This document shows, in pieces, positions 9,018-15,771 of a stretch of 64,000 nt of DNA. Below the pieces are notes generated by a model, which was given only the letters and a program-made list of their open reading frames with translations, ran no database searches and had not been told where the DNA came from. The DNA comes from Eisenbergiella tayi (lineage in GTDB: Bacteria > Bacillota > Clostridia > Lachnospirales > Lachnospiraceae). Location of the stretch: assembly GCF_001881565.1 (NCBI RefSeq), contig NZ_MPDJ01000002.1, forward strand, positions 124,001-188,000, read 5' to 3'. Within the stretch, counting starts at the first letter, position 1; every line of letters begins with the position of its first letter. Made by a program: the position numbers and the translations under genes.

Positions 9018-9971
9018 CTAAAAAATCCGGTAGCCGGCAAACCTGTAGGCTATTTTGTATGCGGCAACAGTAAGAAGCAGCCCTATCCCGGATTTGAACA
9101 GCCCCACTGCCGTTCCAAAGCTGTACTGTCCGTTCACAAGCGACTGCCTGTATACGTAAGTGTCGATAATATCGCCCGTACTGTATGTAAGAGGAGAATA
9201 CAGATTAAATATCTGATCAAAGCCCGCATTCAGGACATTTCCAAGACTGAGCGTCGCCATGACAATCACCATTGGCATAATACCCGGCAGCGTGATATGA
9301 AGTGTCTGCTGCCACTTATTTGCGCCGTCCATTTCCGCGGCTTCATACAGATTCTGGTCAATATTGGAAATCGCAGCCAGATATACAATCATTCCGAAGC
9401 CAAACCCTTTCCAGAGATCCGACAGAACGGCAATCTGGCGGAACATTCCCGCCTCTCCCAGGAAAAAAACCGGTTCCATACCGATTTTCTGCAGAAAAAC
9501 ATTTATGATACCATCCAGTCCCAGAATGTCCCTCAGCATTCCGGCAACAGTAACCCAGGAAAGGAAATGGGGCAGATAAACCAGAGTCTGGATGCTTTTT
9601 TTTAATCCCAGCTGTTTTACCTCATTTAACAGCAAAGCCATAATTACCGGTACAATCAGCCCCAATACAATCTTACTCACAGCAATAATGAGCGTATTTA
9701 TAATCGCCTGATACGATTCCCTGAATTCAAAAATCTGCCGGAAATTATCCAGTCCTGCGAATTCCGAACCAAAGATTCCCAGCCAGGGCTTATAATTCTG
9801 AAATGCCATGATAAGCCCTGCCATGGGAATATAACAAAAAATTATGGCAAGTATAGCGGCCGGCAGCACAAGCATATAGAGCGGCAGGTTACGATGGAAT
9901 TCCCGTTTCCAGCTTATTCCGGCAGCTCCCGTTTTCCCTTGTGATTTTCCCGCTTTGTTTATCAGCTTCAA
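9018..9971 (-). CDS. LplB-type sugar ABC transporter permease
   Basis: This 317-residue protein has about six membrane helices. It contains the LplB-type first helix (AIIFCYIPMAGLIMAFQNYKPW), the EAA loop YEAAEMDGANKWQQTLHITLP, and the late segment FDQIFNLYSPLTYSTGDIIDTYVYR. It is the first gene of the minus-strand operon LplB-YtcP-binding protein-kinase-regulator. A TATAAT at 10011-10006 on the minus strand about 35 bases upstream could be part of its promoter, although no good -35 is visible. Confidence 0.95.
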   Translation of the reverse strand: MKLINKAGKSQGKTGAAGISWKREFHRNLPLYMLVLPAAILAIIFCYIPMAGLIMAFQNYKPWLGIFGSEFAGLDNFRQIFEFRESYQAIINTLIIAVSKIVLGLIVPVIMALLLNEVKQLGLKKSIQTLVYLPHFLSWVTVAGMLRDILGLDGIINVFLQKIGMEPVFFLGEAGMFRQIAVLSDLWKGFGFGMIVYLAAISNIDQNLYEAAEMDGANKWQQTLHITLPGIMPMVIVMATLSLGNVLNAGFDQIFNLYSPLTYSTGDIIDTYVYRQSLVNGQYSFGTAVGLFKSGIGLLLTVAAYKIAYRFAGYRIF

Positions 9972-10163
9972 ATCTCGTTCACCTCGTTTTCGTATTTATA
10001 GATTTATTATAAAAGATTGAATATCCATAAAAAACACCTCGATTTTAAGGTTATGTCCCCATTTTTAACTATTTTTAGTCATAGTTCAAAGAAGAATCGG
10101 GCTGATGAGCGGTATATTTTATTCTGCTTTACGTTTTTTTATATATCATCAAAATGCAGGTTA

Positions 10164-10190
10164 ATTTTTTCAGCAGGATTTTTTCAGCAG
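10164..10190. repeat. Two 13-base direct repeats ATTTTTTCAGCAG
   Basis: ATTTTTTCAGCAG occurs at 10164-10176 and 10178-10190, and TTAATT brackets the pair. It lies just upstream of the -35 element of the plus-strand promoter, so it could be a regulator site. Confidence 0.5.
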
Positions 10191-10204
10191 TTAATTCAAA
10201 CAAA

Positions 10205-10233
10205 TTGACAAATAAAATACGGGCTTCTATAAT
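10205..10233 (+). promoter_or_regulatory. Consensus sigma-A promoter
   Basis: TTGACA (10205-10210) and TATAAT (10228-10233) are perfect consensus elements with an ideal 17-base spacer. They point at the GNAT gene, leaving an untranslated leader of about 80 bases. Confidence 0.8.
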
Positions 10234-10321
10234 GTAAGAAATTATCCGTTTTTTTTACACATTACCGGCTTTTTCATTGATCTTATGTACATCCAATCCA
10301 CATCAGACAGGAGATATGAAT

Positions 10322-10837
10322 ATGGAAATCCAACTCGTCTTACCCGAGGAATCCCATGCAGAAGATCTGGCCTTACAGCGAAACGACCGGGAGGTTGTCC
10401 GCTATACCGGCGATCCCAAATATCCTTATACGAAGGAGGACGCACTCGCGGATATCAGAAGCTTCCTGGAGGAAGAAAACAAATCCCGTGTCACACGTAC
10501 CATACTCGCTGATGGACGCCCTATCGGCATCGTCTACTTCTATCTGCCGTGGCGGGGCCAGAAATCTGTGGAGCTGGGATACTGGATTGGGAAACAATAT
10601 TGGGGGCAGGGAATCTCCACTTACGCTGCGAAACAGCTTTGCGACTTTGCCTTCCGTACCCTGGATATCAACCGTATCTGCGCCAGCGCCCTGGAAGTAA
10701 ATGTGGGTTCCTGGCGGGTTATGGAAAAGCTGGGGATGCGCAGAGAGGGGACTTTTATTAAGGCTATTTATCAGGACGGGGAGTTCTTTAATGACCTTTA
10801 TTACGCGGTTCTCCGGGAAGAATACAGCATGGAATAA
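10322..10837 (+). CDS. GNAT-family N-acetyltransferase, RimJ/RimL type
   Basis: The 171-residue reading from the ATG at 10322 is preferred because AGGAGA (10309-10314) lies at normal spacing from it; an in-frame ATG at 10316 is also possible. The protein has the acetyl-CoA-binding segment ELGYWIGKQYWGQGISTYA and the motifs SALEVNVGSWRVMEKLGMRREG, typical of RimJ/RimL-like acetyltransferases of proteins, antibiotics or small molecules. The acceptor cannot be told from sequence. It is a single-gene unit with its own consensus promoter and a hairpin terminator downstream. Confidence 0.92.
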   Translation: MEIQLVLPEESHAEDLALQRNDREVVRYTGDPKYPYTKEDALADIRSFLEEENKSRVTRTILADGRPIGIVYFYLPWRGQKSVELGYWIGKQYWGQGISTYAAKQLCDFAFRTLDINRICASALEVNVGSWRVMEKLGMRREGTFIKAIYQDGEFFNDLYYAVLREEYSME

Positions 10838-11155
10838 ACCGGAATCGATTTTTCTCAGAGTATGTGTTCGCAATAATTGAAGAAGCAATTCATTTTTTGG
10901 TGAAAACCAGTTGAACTCTGTTAAGAGAACCAACTGGTTTTCTGCTGTTTCATCCGTCCTGAATTCTTCCTTTCAAAACAATACCTCCATACATTCTCTG
11001 TTCCCCTCCCCCTTAACGATATTTTAACGTTCCGCATCAAATTTTAACCTGCTTCTTATTCGGAAATGGTTATAATGTAAACCATAAATTTCAGATTCAT
11101 ACAAGTGTCAACCAACACACCGCACAGGCTAATGAAAATCAAAGGAGTAATTTAA
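10838..11155. other. Intergenic region with terminator and possible promoter
   Basis: No gene is supported in these 318 bases. They hold the terminator of the acetyltransferase gene (10902-10942) and a TATAAT (11071-11076) ahead of the next small gene, without a convincing -35. Confidence 0.6.
10902..10942 (+). terminator. Stem-loop terminator after GNAT gene
   Basis: Perfect 12-bp arms GAAAACCAGTTG (10902-10913) and CAACTGGTTTTC (10931-10942) with a 17-base loop. The right arm ends in a T-run and is followed by more T-rich sequence. Confidence 0.65.
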
Positions 11156-11422
11156 ATGAAAGATGTCTATTTTCTATTCAGCAAAAAACAGCTGAAGAAT
11201 AGGGAAGAAGCCCTGGAACTTATTAAACATTTCTGTAAGGAACATGACTTAAGCTTCAGTCTTCCGGAAACGGATAACTGCTCCATTGCCCGCATCGGGG
11301 GTGAACAATATATGATAAATATCGAAGAAATAAACGATACTCCCGAAGAAGTAAATTGGATGGTCTGCTGTATACATCAAACCAATAAGATACTATCGCC
11401 AGTCGGCGGTATTCACAGATGA
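11156..11422 (+). CDS. Small protein of unknown function upstream of dapA paralogue
   Basis: An 88-residue protein beginning MKDVYFLFSKKQ, preceded by AAAGGAG at good spacing. It has no signal peptide or membrane helix. The composition is that of a small mixed alpha/beta cytosolic protein (KNREEALELIKHFCKEHDL, then GGEQYMINIEEI). I do not recognise a family. It ends 41 bases before the dapA-like gene on the same strand with no terminator between, so the two are probably co-transcribed. Confidence 0.7.
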   Translation: MKDVYFLFSKKQLKNREEALELIKHFCKEHDLSFSLPETDNCSIARIGGEQYMINIEEINDTPEEVNWMVCCIHQTNKILSPVGGIHR

Positions 11423-11463
11423 TGCTGAAATACGGAAATTGAAATTTATATCAAGGAGAAAAA

Positions 11464-12426
11464 ATGAAGAAACTTATATTTAAAGGTGCTGCAACAGCGC
11501 TTATCACTCCCATGACAGAAGACGGCAAAATTAATTACCAGGTCCTTCAGGATCTACTGGAATTCCAAATACAGAAGAAAGCGGATGCGGTAGTTATCGC
11601 AGGAACGACAGGGGAAGTTTCCACTCTTTCTGATGAGGAACATATAACTCTTGTAGAAAAAGCGGTCAGGCAGGTGAATGGACGGATTCCCGTAATCGCC
11701 GGGGCCGGAAGCAACAATACGGCCCATGCCGCATGGCTGTCCGGGGAATGTGAAAAAGCAGGGGTCGATGCACTCCTGCATGTGACCCCCTATTATAACA
11801 AAGCATCCCAACAGGGGCTTTATTTACATTTTAAAACCTGTGCACAAGCCACTTCACTCCCAATTATCCTGTACAATGTTCCTTCCAGAACCGGAGTAAA
11901 TATTTTTCCTGCCACCTATAAGAGACTAAGTGAAATCGACAATATTGTGGCCTGTAAGGAGGCCAGCGGAAATTTTTCCCAGATAGCCAAGACGGCGGCT
12001 CTGTGCAAAGAGGATTTAACCATCTATTCGGGAAATGATGATCAGATTACCTCTGCATTAGCCCTCGGCGCCAAGGGGGTTATTTCTGTTCTCTCCAATA
12101 TTCTTCCGGAAGAAACACATAATATTTGTTACTCTTATTTTAACGGCGATCAGGAAAAAAGCGATAATCTGCAGCTGAAATATCTGGAATTGATAGAAGG
12201 GCTTTTTATGGACATAAATCCCATACCTGTCAAACAGGCTATGCGGGCCATGGGTTATCCTGTGGGCGGCTGCCGCCTTCCCTTGTGTGATATGGATCCT
12301 GCTAATGCGGAAAAGCTTTATGCAATTCTGAAAAGCTATGGCCTTATAAACAGCGGAGTAAAAGCAGGTTCGATCACCGTACATAATGCAAAAAACACGG
12401 GTAATATTTTAAGATATAATATATAG
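11464..12426 (+). CDS. dapA: 4-hydroxy-tetrahydrodipicolinate synthase (DapA family)
   Basis: This 320-residue TIM-barrel protein of the DapA/NanA superfamily would condense pyruvate with aspartate semialdehyde on the lysine/diaminopimelate pathway. The DapA-type active-site pattern is complete: GTTGE with T48/T49, TPYYN with Y111, LYNVPSRTG with Y137 and R142, and Schiff-base Lys165 in ACKEASGN. All are shifted by four from the E. coli numbering. The conserved Arg in NVPSRTG favours DapA over other aldolases. The C-terminus runs about 25 residues past the usual end (NSGVKAGSITVHNAKNTG onward) with no recognised motif. The start has AAGGAG. It follows the 88-residue unknown gene and lacks other lysine-pathway neighbours, so it may be a secondary paralogue. 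Confidence 0.92.
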   Translation: MKKLIFKGAATALITPMTEDGKINYQVLQDLLEFQIQKKADAVVIAGTTGEVSTLSDEEHITLVEKAVRQVNGRIPVIAGAGSNNTAHAAWLSGECEKAGVDALLHVTPYYNKASQQGLYLHFKTCAQATSLPIILYNVPSRTGVNIFPATYKRLSEIDNIVACKEASGNFSQIAKTAALCKEDLTIYSGNDDQITSALALGAKGVISVLSNILPEETHNICYSYFNGDQEKSDNLQLKYLELIEGLFMDINPIPVKQAMRAMGYPVGGCRLPLCDMDPANAEKLYAILKSYGLINSGVKAGSITVHNAKNTGNILRYNI

Positions 12427-12485
12427 CATTCGTTTTCCCATACCGGGAAAAGGAAACACAAATGCATGAAACAGGTCATGGAGCG

Positions 12486-12521
12486 GTACCAGCTTTCTGA
12501 AGGCTGCGGGAAAGCTGGTAC
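12486..12521. terminator. Inverted repeat between convergent genes
   Basis: Perfect 12-bp arms GTACCAGCTTTC (12486-12497) and GAAAGCTGGTAC (12510-12521), with a 12-base loop, lie between the ends of the dapA-like gene and the convergent AraC regulator. There is no T-tract, so a terminator or transcript-end role is likely but not certain. Confidence 0.5.
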
Positions 12522-12536
12522 ATGCGCAGATGTATC

Positions 12537-13406
12537 TTATAAAACCGGAACCCAGTACTCAATCCTGCTCCTGCCATTCTCATCCGTTTCCTCTCCATAC
12601 CGCACAAAATCATACCTCGCATTTTCATTCAGCCTGCAGGTCGACTGCGGAAACCATTCCCTGTAAATATAATCCGCAACCGGCTGCACACTGTCTTCCT
12701 TTATTCCCCGGAAGCAAAAGACTATATATTTTGTAGCGGGCAGCTCCCTGCCTTCCATACCTTTCGGCAGAGCGCCTATCCGTTCCACCTCCGATGCCGC
12801 ATAATAGTCAAAGACCGGCTGTTTTTCCGAGTCCGTATCCCATCGTGCATAATCATTCAGTCCAACGAGGAATTCCCTATTTATCCGATTAGGAATGCTT
12901 CCCTTCCCGGCATGCATTTTTTTCCAGCACTGCCCGATTACATTGAAACCAAAGCGGGTATTTTTCCGGTAACCGGCAAGCAACATCCTTCCGCCTTCCA
13001 CCATTTGGATATCCATCATCCTGTCTCCTCTCAGTTTTCCGGATCCGTCCACAGTCATTTTCAGCTGTAAGGGGAAGAATTCCTTTTTACGCCGGAAGGC
13101 CCTTGGACTGCATTTATACATTGCTTTAAAACCGATCGTAAAGGACTGCTGTGTTTCATATCCGGCAAACAGGGCAATCTCCATAACCGGCTTGTCCGTA
13201 AATACCAGCAGCCGTGCGGCTTCCGTCAATCTCCGCCTCTGAATGTAGGTATGAACGGAAAAACCGGAAATCACTGAGAACATCCGGCTTAAATGGTATC
13301 GGGAATAGCCCGCCTCACGGCAAAGACTGTCAAGATCCAGCCGTTCTTCCAAATGCTTCTCGATATAATCCATCATTTCCCGAATCGTATCCAGATTTGT
13401 TTTCAT
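12537..13406 (-). CDS. AraC-family regulator with GyrI-like effector-binding domain
   Basis: The ATG at 13406 (MKTNLDTIREMMDYIEKHL) has GGAGGG upstream and fits the family start, giving 289 residues. The N-terminal 105 or so residues are an AraC-type double helix-turn-helix (LCREAGYSRYHLSRMFSVISGFSVHTYIQ, then FAGYETQQSFTIGFKAMYKCSPRAFR). The remainder resembles the GyrI-like ligand-binding domain of Rob/BmrR-type regulators, ending in EYWVPVL. Such proteins sense small hydrophobic molecules and control stress or efflux genes. No efflux gene is adjacent, so the target is unknown. Confidence 0.9.
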   Translation of the reverse strand: MKTNLDTIREMMDYIEKHLEERLDLDSLCREAGYSRYHLSRMFSVISGFSVHTYIQRRRLTEAARLLVFTDKPVMEIALFAGYETQQSFTIGFKAMYKCSPRAFRRKKEFFPLQLKMTVDGSGKLRGDRMMDIQMVEGGRMLLAGYRKNTRFGFNVIGQCWKKMHAGKGSIPNRINREFLVGLNDYARWDTDSEKQPVFDYYAASEVERIGALPKGMEGRELPATKYIVFCFRGIKEDSVQPVADYIYREWFPQSTCRLNENARYDFVRYGEETDENGRSRIEYWVPVL

Positions 13407-13639
13407 TATCTGTCCCTCCCTATGACTACTATACATCGGAGTCTCCGGGGATTTTTCACATTTCTTGCTGTATTTCCTGTAAACATTATTTGCTGTATGC
13501 TATAATGAATCTGCGGCATGTCCTGCCGCTGCATCTCATTAAATACAATGTTTCCCGTTGGATACTTACTCTGTAAGCCAGCCCTATGAGCCTGTCCTGT
13601 AAAAGCGGAAACACAATAAATATTCACCGGAGGGACCTA

Positions 13640-14146
13640 ATGAAAAAACAACATTCAAAAGTATTTTATATCGTATCCGTGCTTGCCGTTATACTGGTAA
13701 TATCGGCTGTTTTACTTCTCTTTTTTCCAGGCAGCGGATCTGCTTCGGCTTCCGGTATCCTAACCCTGAATACAGATGAATATGTAAAGGCGATGGGGGT
13801 TGAGCAGTTTTCAGACTTGTTCCAGGATGTGGGAGACAATTATAATACGGCCTATGTTCTCCAATATTCCGGAGAAAGCAATCTCGATTTTAAGACCATC
13901 AGCACATATGCGGTATATGTACCTGGCGCCGGTTCAGCCTCCGCAGTCGGTCTGGGAACCTCTGGTCCGGTGTTCAGCCGTCATCTTAAACTGGATCTGG
14001 ATTCAACAGGACAGACGGGAAATGATGTTTACTGCATTACTTCCCATTCGGATAAGGAGATGGATTTCCGGGTTTATCTGGATGGTAAGAGAATTGATAC
14101 AAAGATTGTAGATGTGGATTTTAACCCCATACCATCCATTGAATAA
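13640..14146 (+). CDS. Membrane-anchored exported protein of unknown function
   Basis: The ATG at 13640 follows GGAGGG at good spacing, and the 168-residue protein starts MKKQHSK. A single hydrophobic segment at about residues 8-30 (VFYIVSVLAVILVISAVLLLFF) is followed by a Ser/Gly/Ala-rich linker and a small beta-rich extracellular domain. No lipobox Cys is present, so it is an N-terminally anchored or secreted protein. I do not recognise the domain. It stands alone between a minus-strand regulator and the duplicated nuclease-gene fragment. Confidence 0.8.
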   Translation: MKKQHSKVFYIVSVLAVILVISAVLLLFFPGSGSASASGILTLNTDEYVKAMGVEQFSDLFQDVGDNYNTAYVLQYSGESNLDFKTISTYAVYVPGAGSASAVGLGTSGPVFSRHLKLDLDSTGQTGNDVYCITSHSDKEMDFRVYLDGKRIDTKIVDVDFNPIPSIE

Positions 14147-14158
14147 TACGCCGCCTGT

Positions 14159-14437
14159 TCAGCATCTTTCAATCCGGTATTCCTGGTATAGCTTCTTCCG
14201 ATATTCCTTATTTTTGATCGCTTTCTGAAGATCGTCTATACGGAAATCGGCAAGAAGCTTTTGCGACAGCGCGGCAAAATATTCTTCTCCCAGTTCCAAT
14301 CCCTGGCTTTTACCCTGATTCACCCCATCATTATAAAGATCATCCAATGCTTTACACATATTACAGCTTTCCCCCTTTACATTCAGCGCTGACAAAATCT
14401 GCGTTCCTTTGGCGGCTTTCCGGTTTATCCGGAACAT
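14159..14437 (-). pseudogene. Duplicated 3' fragment of the Rpn-type nuclease gene
   Basis: This short frame (92 residues) repeats the C-terminal third of the nuclease encoded immediately upstream on the same strand: KGTQILSALNVK, SCNMCKALDDLYNDGVNQG and EYRKKLYQEYRIERC are shared. Its first dozen residues come from reading through the junction of the duplication rather than from a real N-terminus. Relative to the full gene it keeps eight extra residues (KSQGLELG), so the fragment may preserve the ancestral length. It has no start region or ribosome-binding site of its own. Confidence 0.8.
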
Positions 14438-14664
14438 CTCTCAATCCGGTATTCCCGGTACAACTTCTTCCGATATTCCTTATTTTGGATCGCTTTCTGA
14501 AGATCGTCTGTACGAAAGTCGGCAAGAAGTTTTTGTGATAGCGCAGCAAAATATTCTTCTCCCTGATTCACCCCATCATTATAAAGATCATCCAATGCTT
14601 TACACATATTACAGCTTTCCTCCTTTACATTCAGTGCTGACAAAATCTGCGTTCCTTTGGCGGC
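14163..14664. repeat. Tandem direct duplication of about 250 bases
   Basis: Copy one is 14163-14416 and copy two is 14435-14664. The two align with only scattered substitutions, apart from 24 bases present in copy one and missing from copy two. The duplicated unit is the 3' end of the Rpn-type nuclease gene. Confidence 0.85.
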
Positions 14665-15351
14665 AGCTGCCAGGAAAAGAGCTGCATCCTTGGAAAGACG
14701 GGAAAAAACATGCTCGTTTTCTTTTACATATTTTTTCAAAGCCTTTCTGTCCTCCTGGCATTGAAGAAATCCGAATACCTGCCGCAGTTCTGTGTGAAGC
14801 AGGCTGATATCCATGTCCCTCCTGACGGAGAGTACATGGATCGGATAATCGGGCACAAAGCTTCTGAGTCTGTCACTTTCCTCGGGGAACCTCAGAAGAT
14901 CATGCAGCCGCTTGGGCCTTTTCCACTCTTCTTCTCCAAAATACAATAGCAAAGTAATAACAGGCGTTATCCGGTCATCAGGGAAGAAAGCCGGAAAACC
15001 GGTTTTAAGACCCAGCCGTTTCCGATTCTCCTCTTCCACCCTGCGCACCTTTTTCTGATAATCAGCCCCGTCATACTGCATGATCCGCACCGGAGCCGTA
15101 TAATCAATCTTTTCCTGGTTTTCAATCCCAAGCAGAACCAGCTCCATTCCATCCTGATAATACATCTTTACAACATCCCGCACATGCTTATACGCGGCAG
15201 AATACTCAGGCCTGTTCTGTACCGGATCCTCCTGCCGCAGGCCATGATAGTCAATCACCTGCCTGCCGCCGTACAGCCAGGCATTAAACAGGTCGGCAAA
15301 TACTGGCGGATGGGACAAATAGGAAGACAAAGAAATATCAATTTTTCCCAT
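14425..15351 (-). CDS. Rpn-family recombination-promoting nuclease / putative transposase
   Basis: A 308-residue protein of the PD-(D/E)XK-type Rpn family that is abundant and often duplicated in Lachnospiraceae. It has an N-terminal segment around FADLFNAWLYGG, a nuclease core containing ELVLLGIENQEKIDY and VITLLLYFGEEEWKRP, and a helical, charged C-terminus (KALDDLYNDGVNQG, RKKLYREYRIER). E. coli relatives cleave DNA and promote RecA-independent recombination; activity here is inferred from family. Compared with the adjacent fragment it lacks eight residues in the C-terminal linker. The Shine-Dalgarno sequence is unusually far from the ATG, with a small hairpin between (see 15362-15390). 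Confidence 0.85.
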   Translation of the reverse strand: MGKIDISLSSYLSHPPVFADLFNAWLYGGRQVIDYHGLRQEDPVQNRPEYSAAYKHVRDVVKMYYQDGMELVLLGIENQEKIDYTAPVRIMQYDGADYQKKVRRVEEENRKRLGLKTGFPAFFPDDRITPVITLLLYFGEEEWKRPKRLHDLLRFPEESDRLRSFVPDYPIHVLSVRRDMDISLLHTELRQVFGFLQCQEDRKALKKYVKENEHVFSRLSKDAALFLAAAAKGTQILSALNVKEESCNMCKALDDLYNDGVNQGEEYFAALSQKLLADFRTDDLQKAIQNKEYRKKLYREYRIERCSG

Positions 15352-15361
15352 AAACTTACTG

Positions 15362-15390
15362 CTGTCTGCCGAAACAGACAGATTTCCTCC
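15362..15390 (-). promoter_or_regulatory. Hairpin between Shine-Dalgarno and ATG of nuclease gene
   Basis: On the minus strand GGAGG (15390-15386) is followed by a 7-bp stem (15381-15375 paired with 15368-15362, loop TTTCGG) and only then by the ATG at 15351. Folding would bring the ribosome-binding site closer to the start. An in-frame CTG four bases after the GGAGG run is an alternative start. Confidence 0.35.
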
Positions 15391-15578
15391 TTAATTATAC
15401 ATAAAAAATGTAGAATATACAATATATTAGCAAAAACAAAACGGAATTAAACGGAACAGACTGTTCCAGGAATAAAAAAGAATAGCTATAGCTGATGTGC
15501 AGTTATCATAACACAGAAATAATGAAAAAACAATACATATCTGCACCCGATTTGTGTCAGGTTTTTTATCTTCCCCCT

Positions 15579-15626
15579 GTGAACACATATAAATGTGAAC
15601 ACATATAAATGTGCCCACATATAAAA
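15579..15626. repeat. Three 16-base tandem repeats
   Basis: GTGAACACATATAAAT at 15579-15594 and 15595-15610 is identical. A third, diverged unit GTGCCCACATATAAAA occupies 15611-15626. The repeat abuts the terminator hairpin. Confidence 0.7.
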
Positions 15627-15672
15627 AGGAAAACATATAACGGGAACGTAATCCCCTCCATGTTTTCCTTTT
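15624..15672 (-). terminator. Bidirectional-looking terminator after beta-helix gene
   Basis: Perfect 12-bp arms AAAAGGAAAACA (15624-15635) and TGTTTTCCTTTT (15661-15672), about 100 bases past the stop of the beta-helix gene. The loop is long (25 bases). On the minus strand the second arm runs into TTTTTAT. Confidence 0.55.
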
Positions 15673-15771
15673 ATGATTCATGTCTCAATTTCTATTTCGA
15701 TTTTTCCCCGCTGTTTTGTATCCATCTTCTGCACTGAGGAAAACAGGAGGGAATAGTATACCGGAACCAAA

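Larger units (their letters stand above)
9972..10321. other. Divergent intergenic region between permease operon and GNAT gene
   Basis: This 350-base AT-rich stretch has no credible gene. It holds a possible minus-strand -10 (10011-10006), a 13-base direct repeat (10164-10190) and a near-consensus plus-strand promoter (10205-10233). Confidence 0.7.
15352..15771. other. Intergenic region with repeat cluster and terminator
   Basis: These 420 bases carry the leader of the nuclease gene, an AT-rich stretch, three 16-base tandem repeats and a long-armed terminator for the beta-helix gene. Short open frames here have no ribosome-binding site and were not accepted. Confidence 0.65.

Noticed and set aside
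15579..15626. CRISPR-like short repeats
   Set aside because: Only three directly abutting 16-base units without spacers and no cas genes; a simple tandem repeat.
15427..15681. An 84-codon minus-strand open frame in the spacer by the nuclease gene
   Set aside because: It spans the tandem repeats and the terminator arms and has no Shine-Dalgarno sequence.
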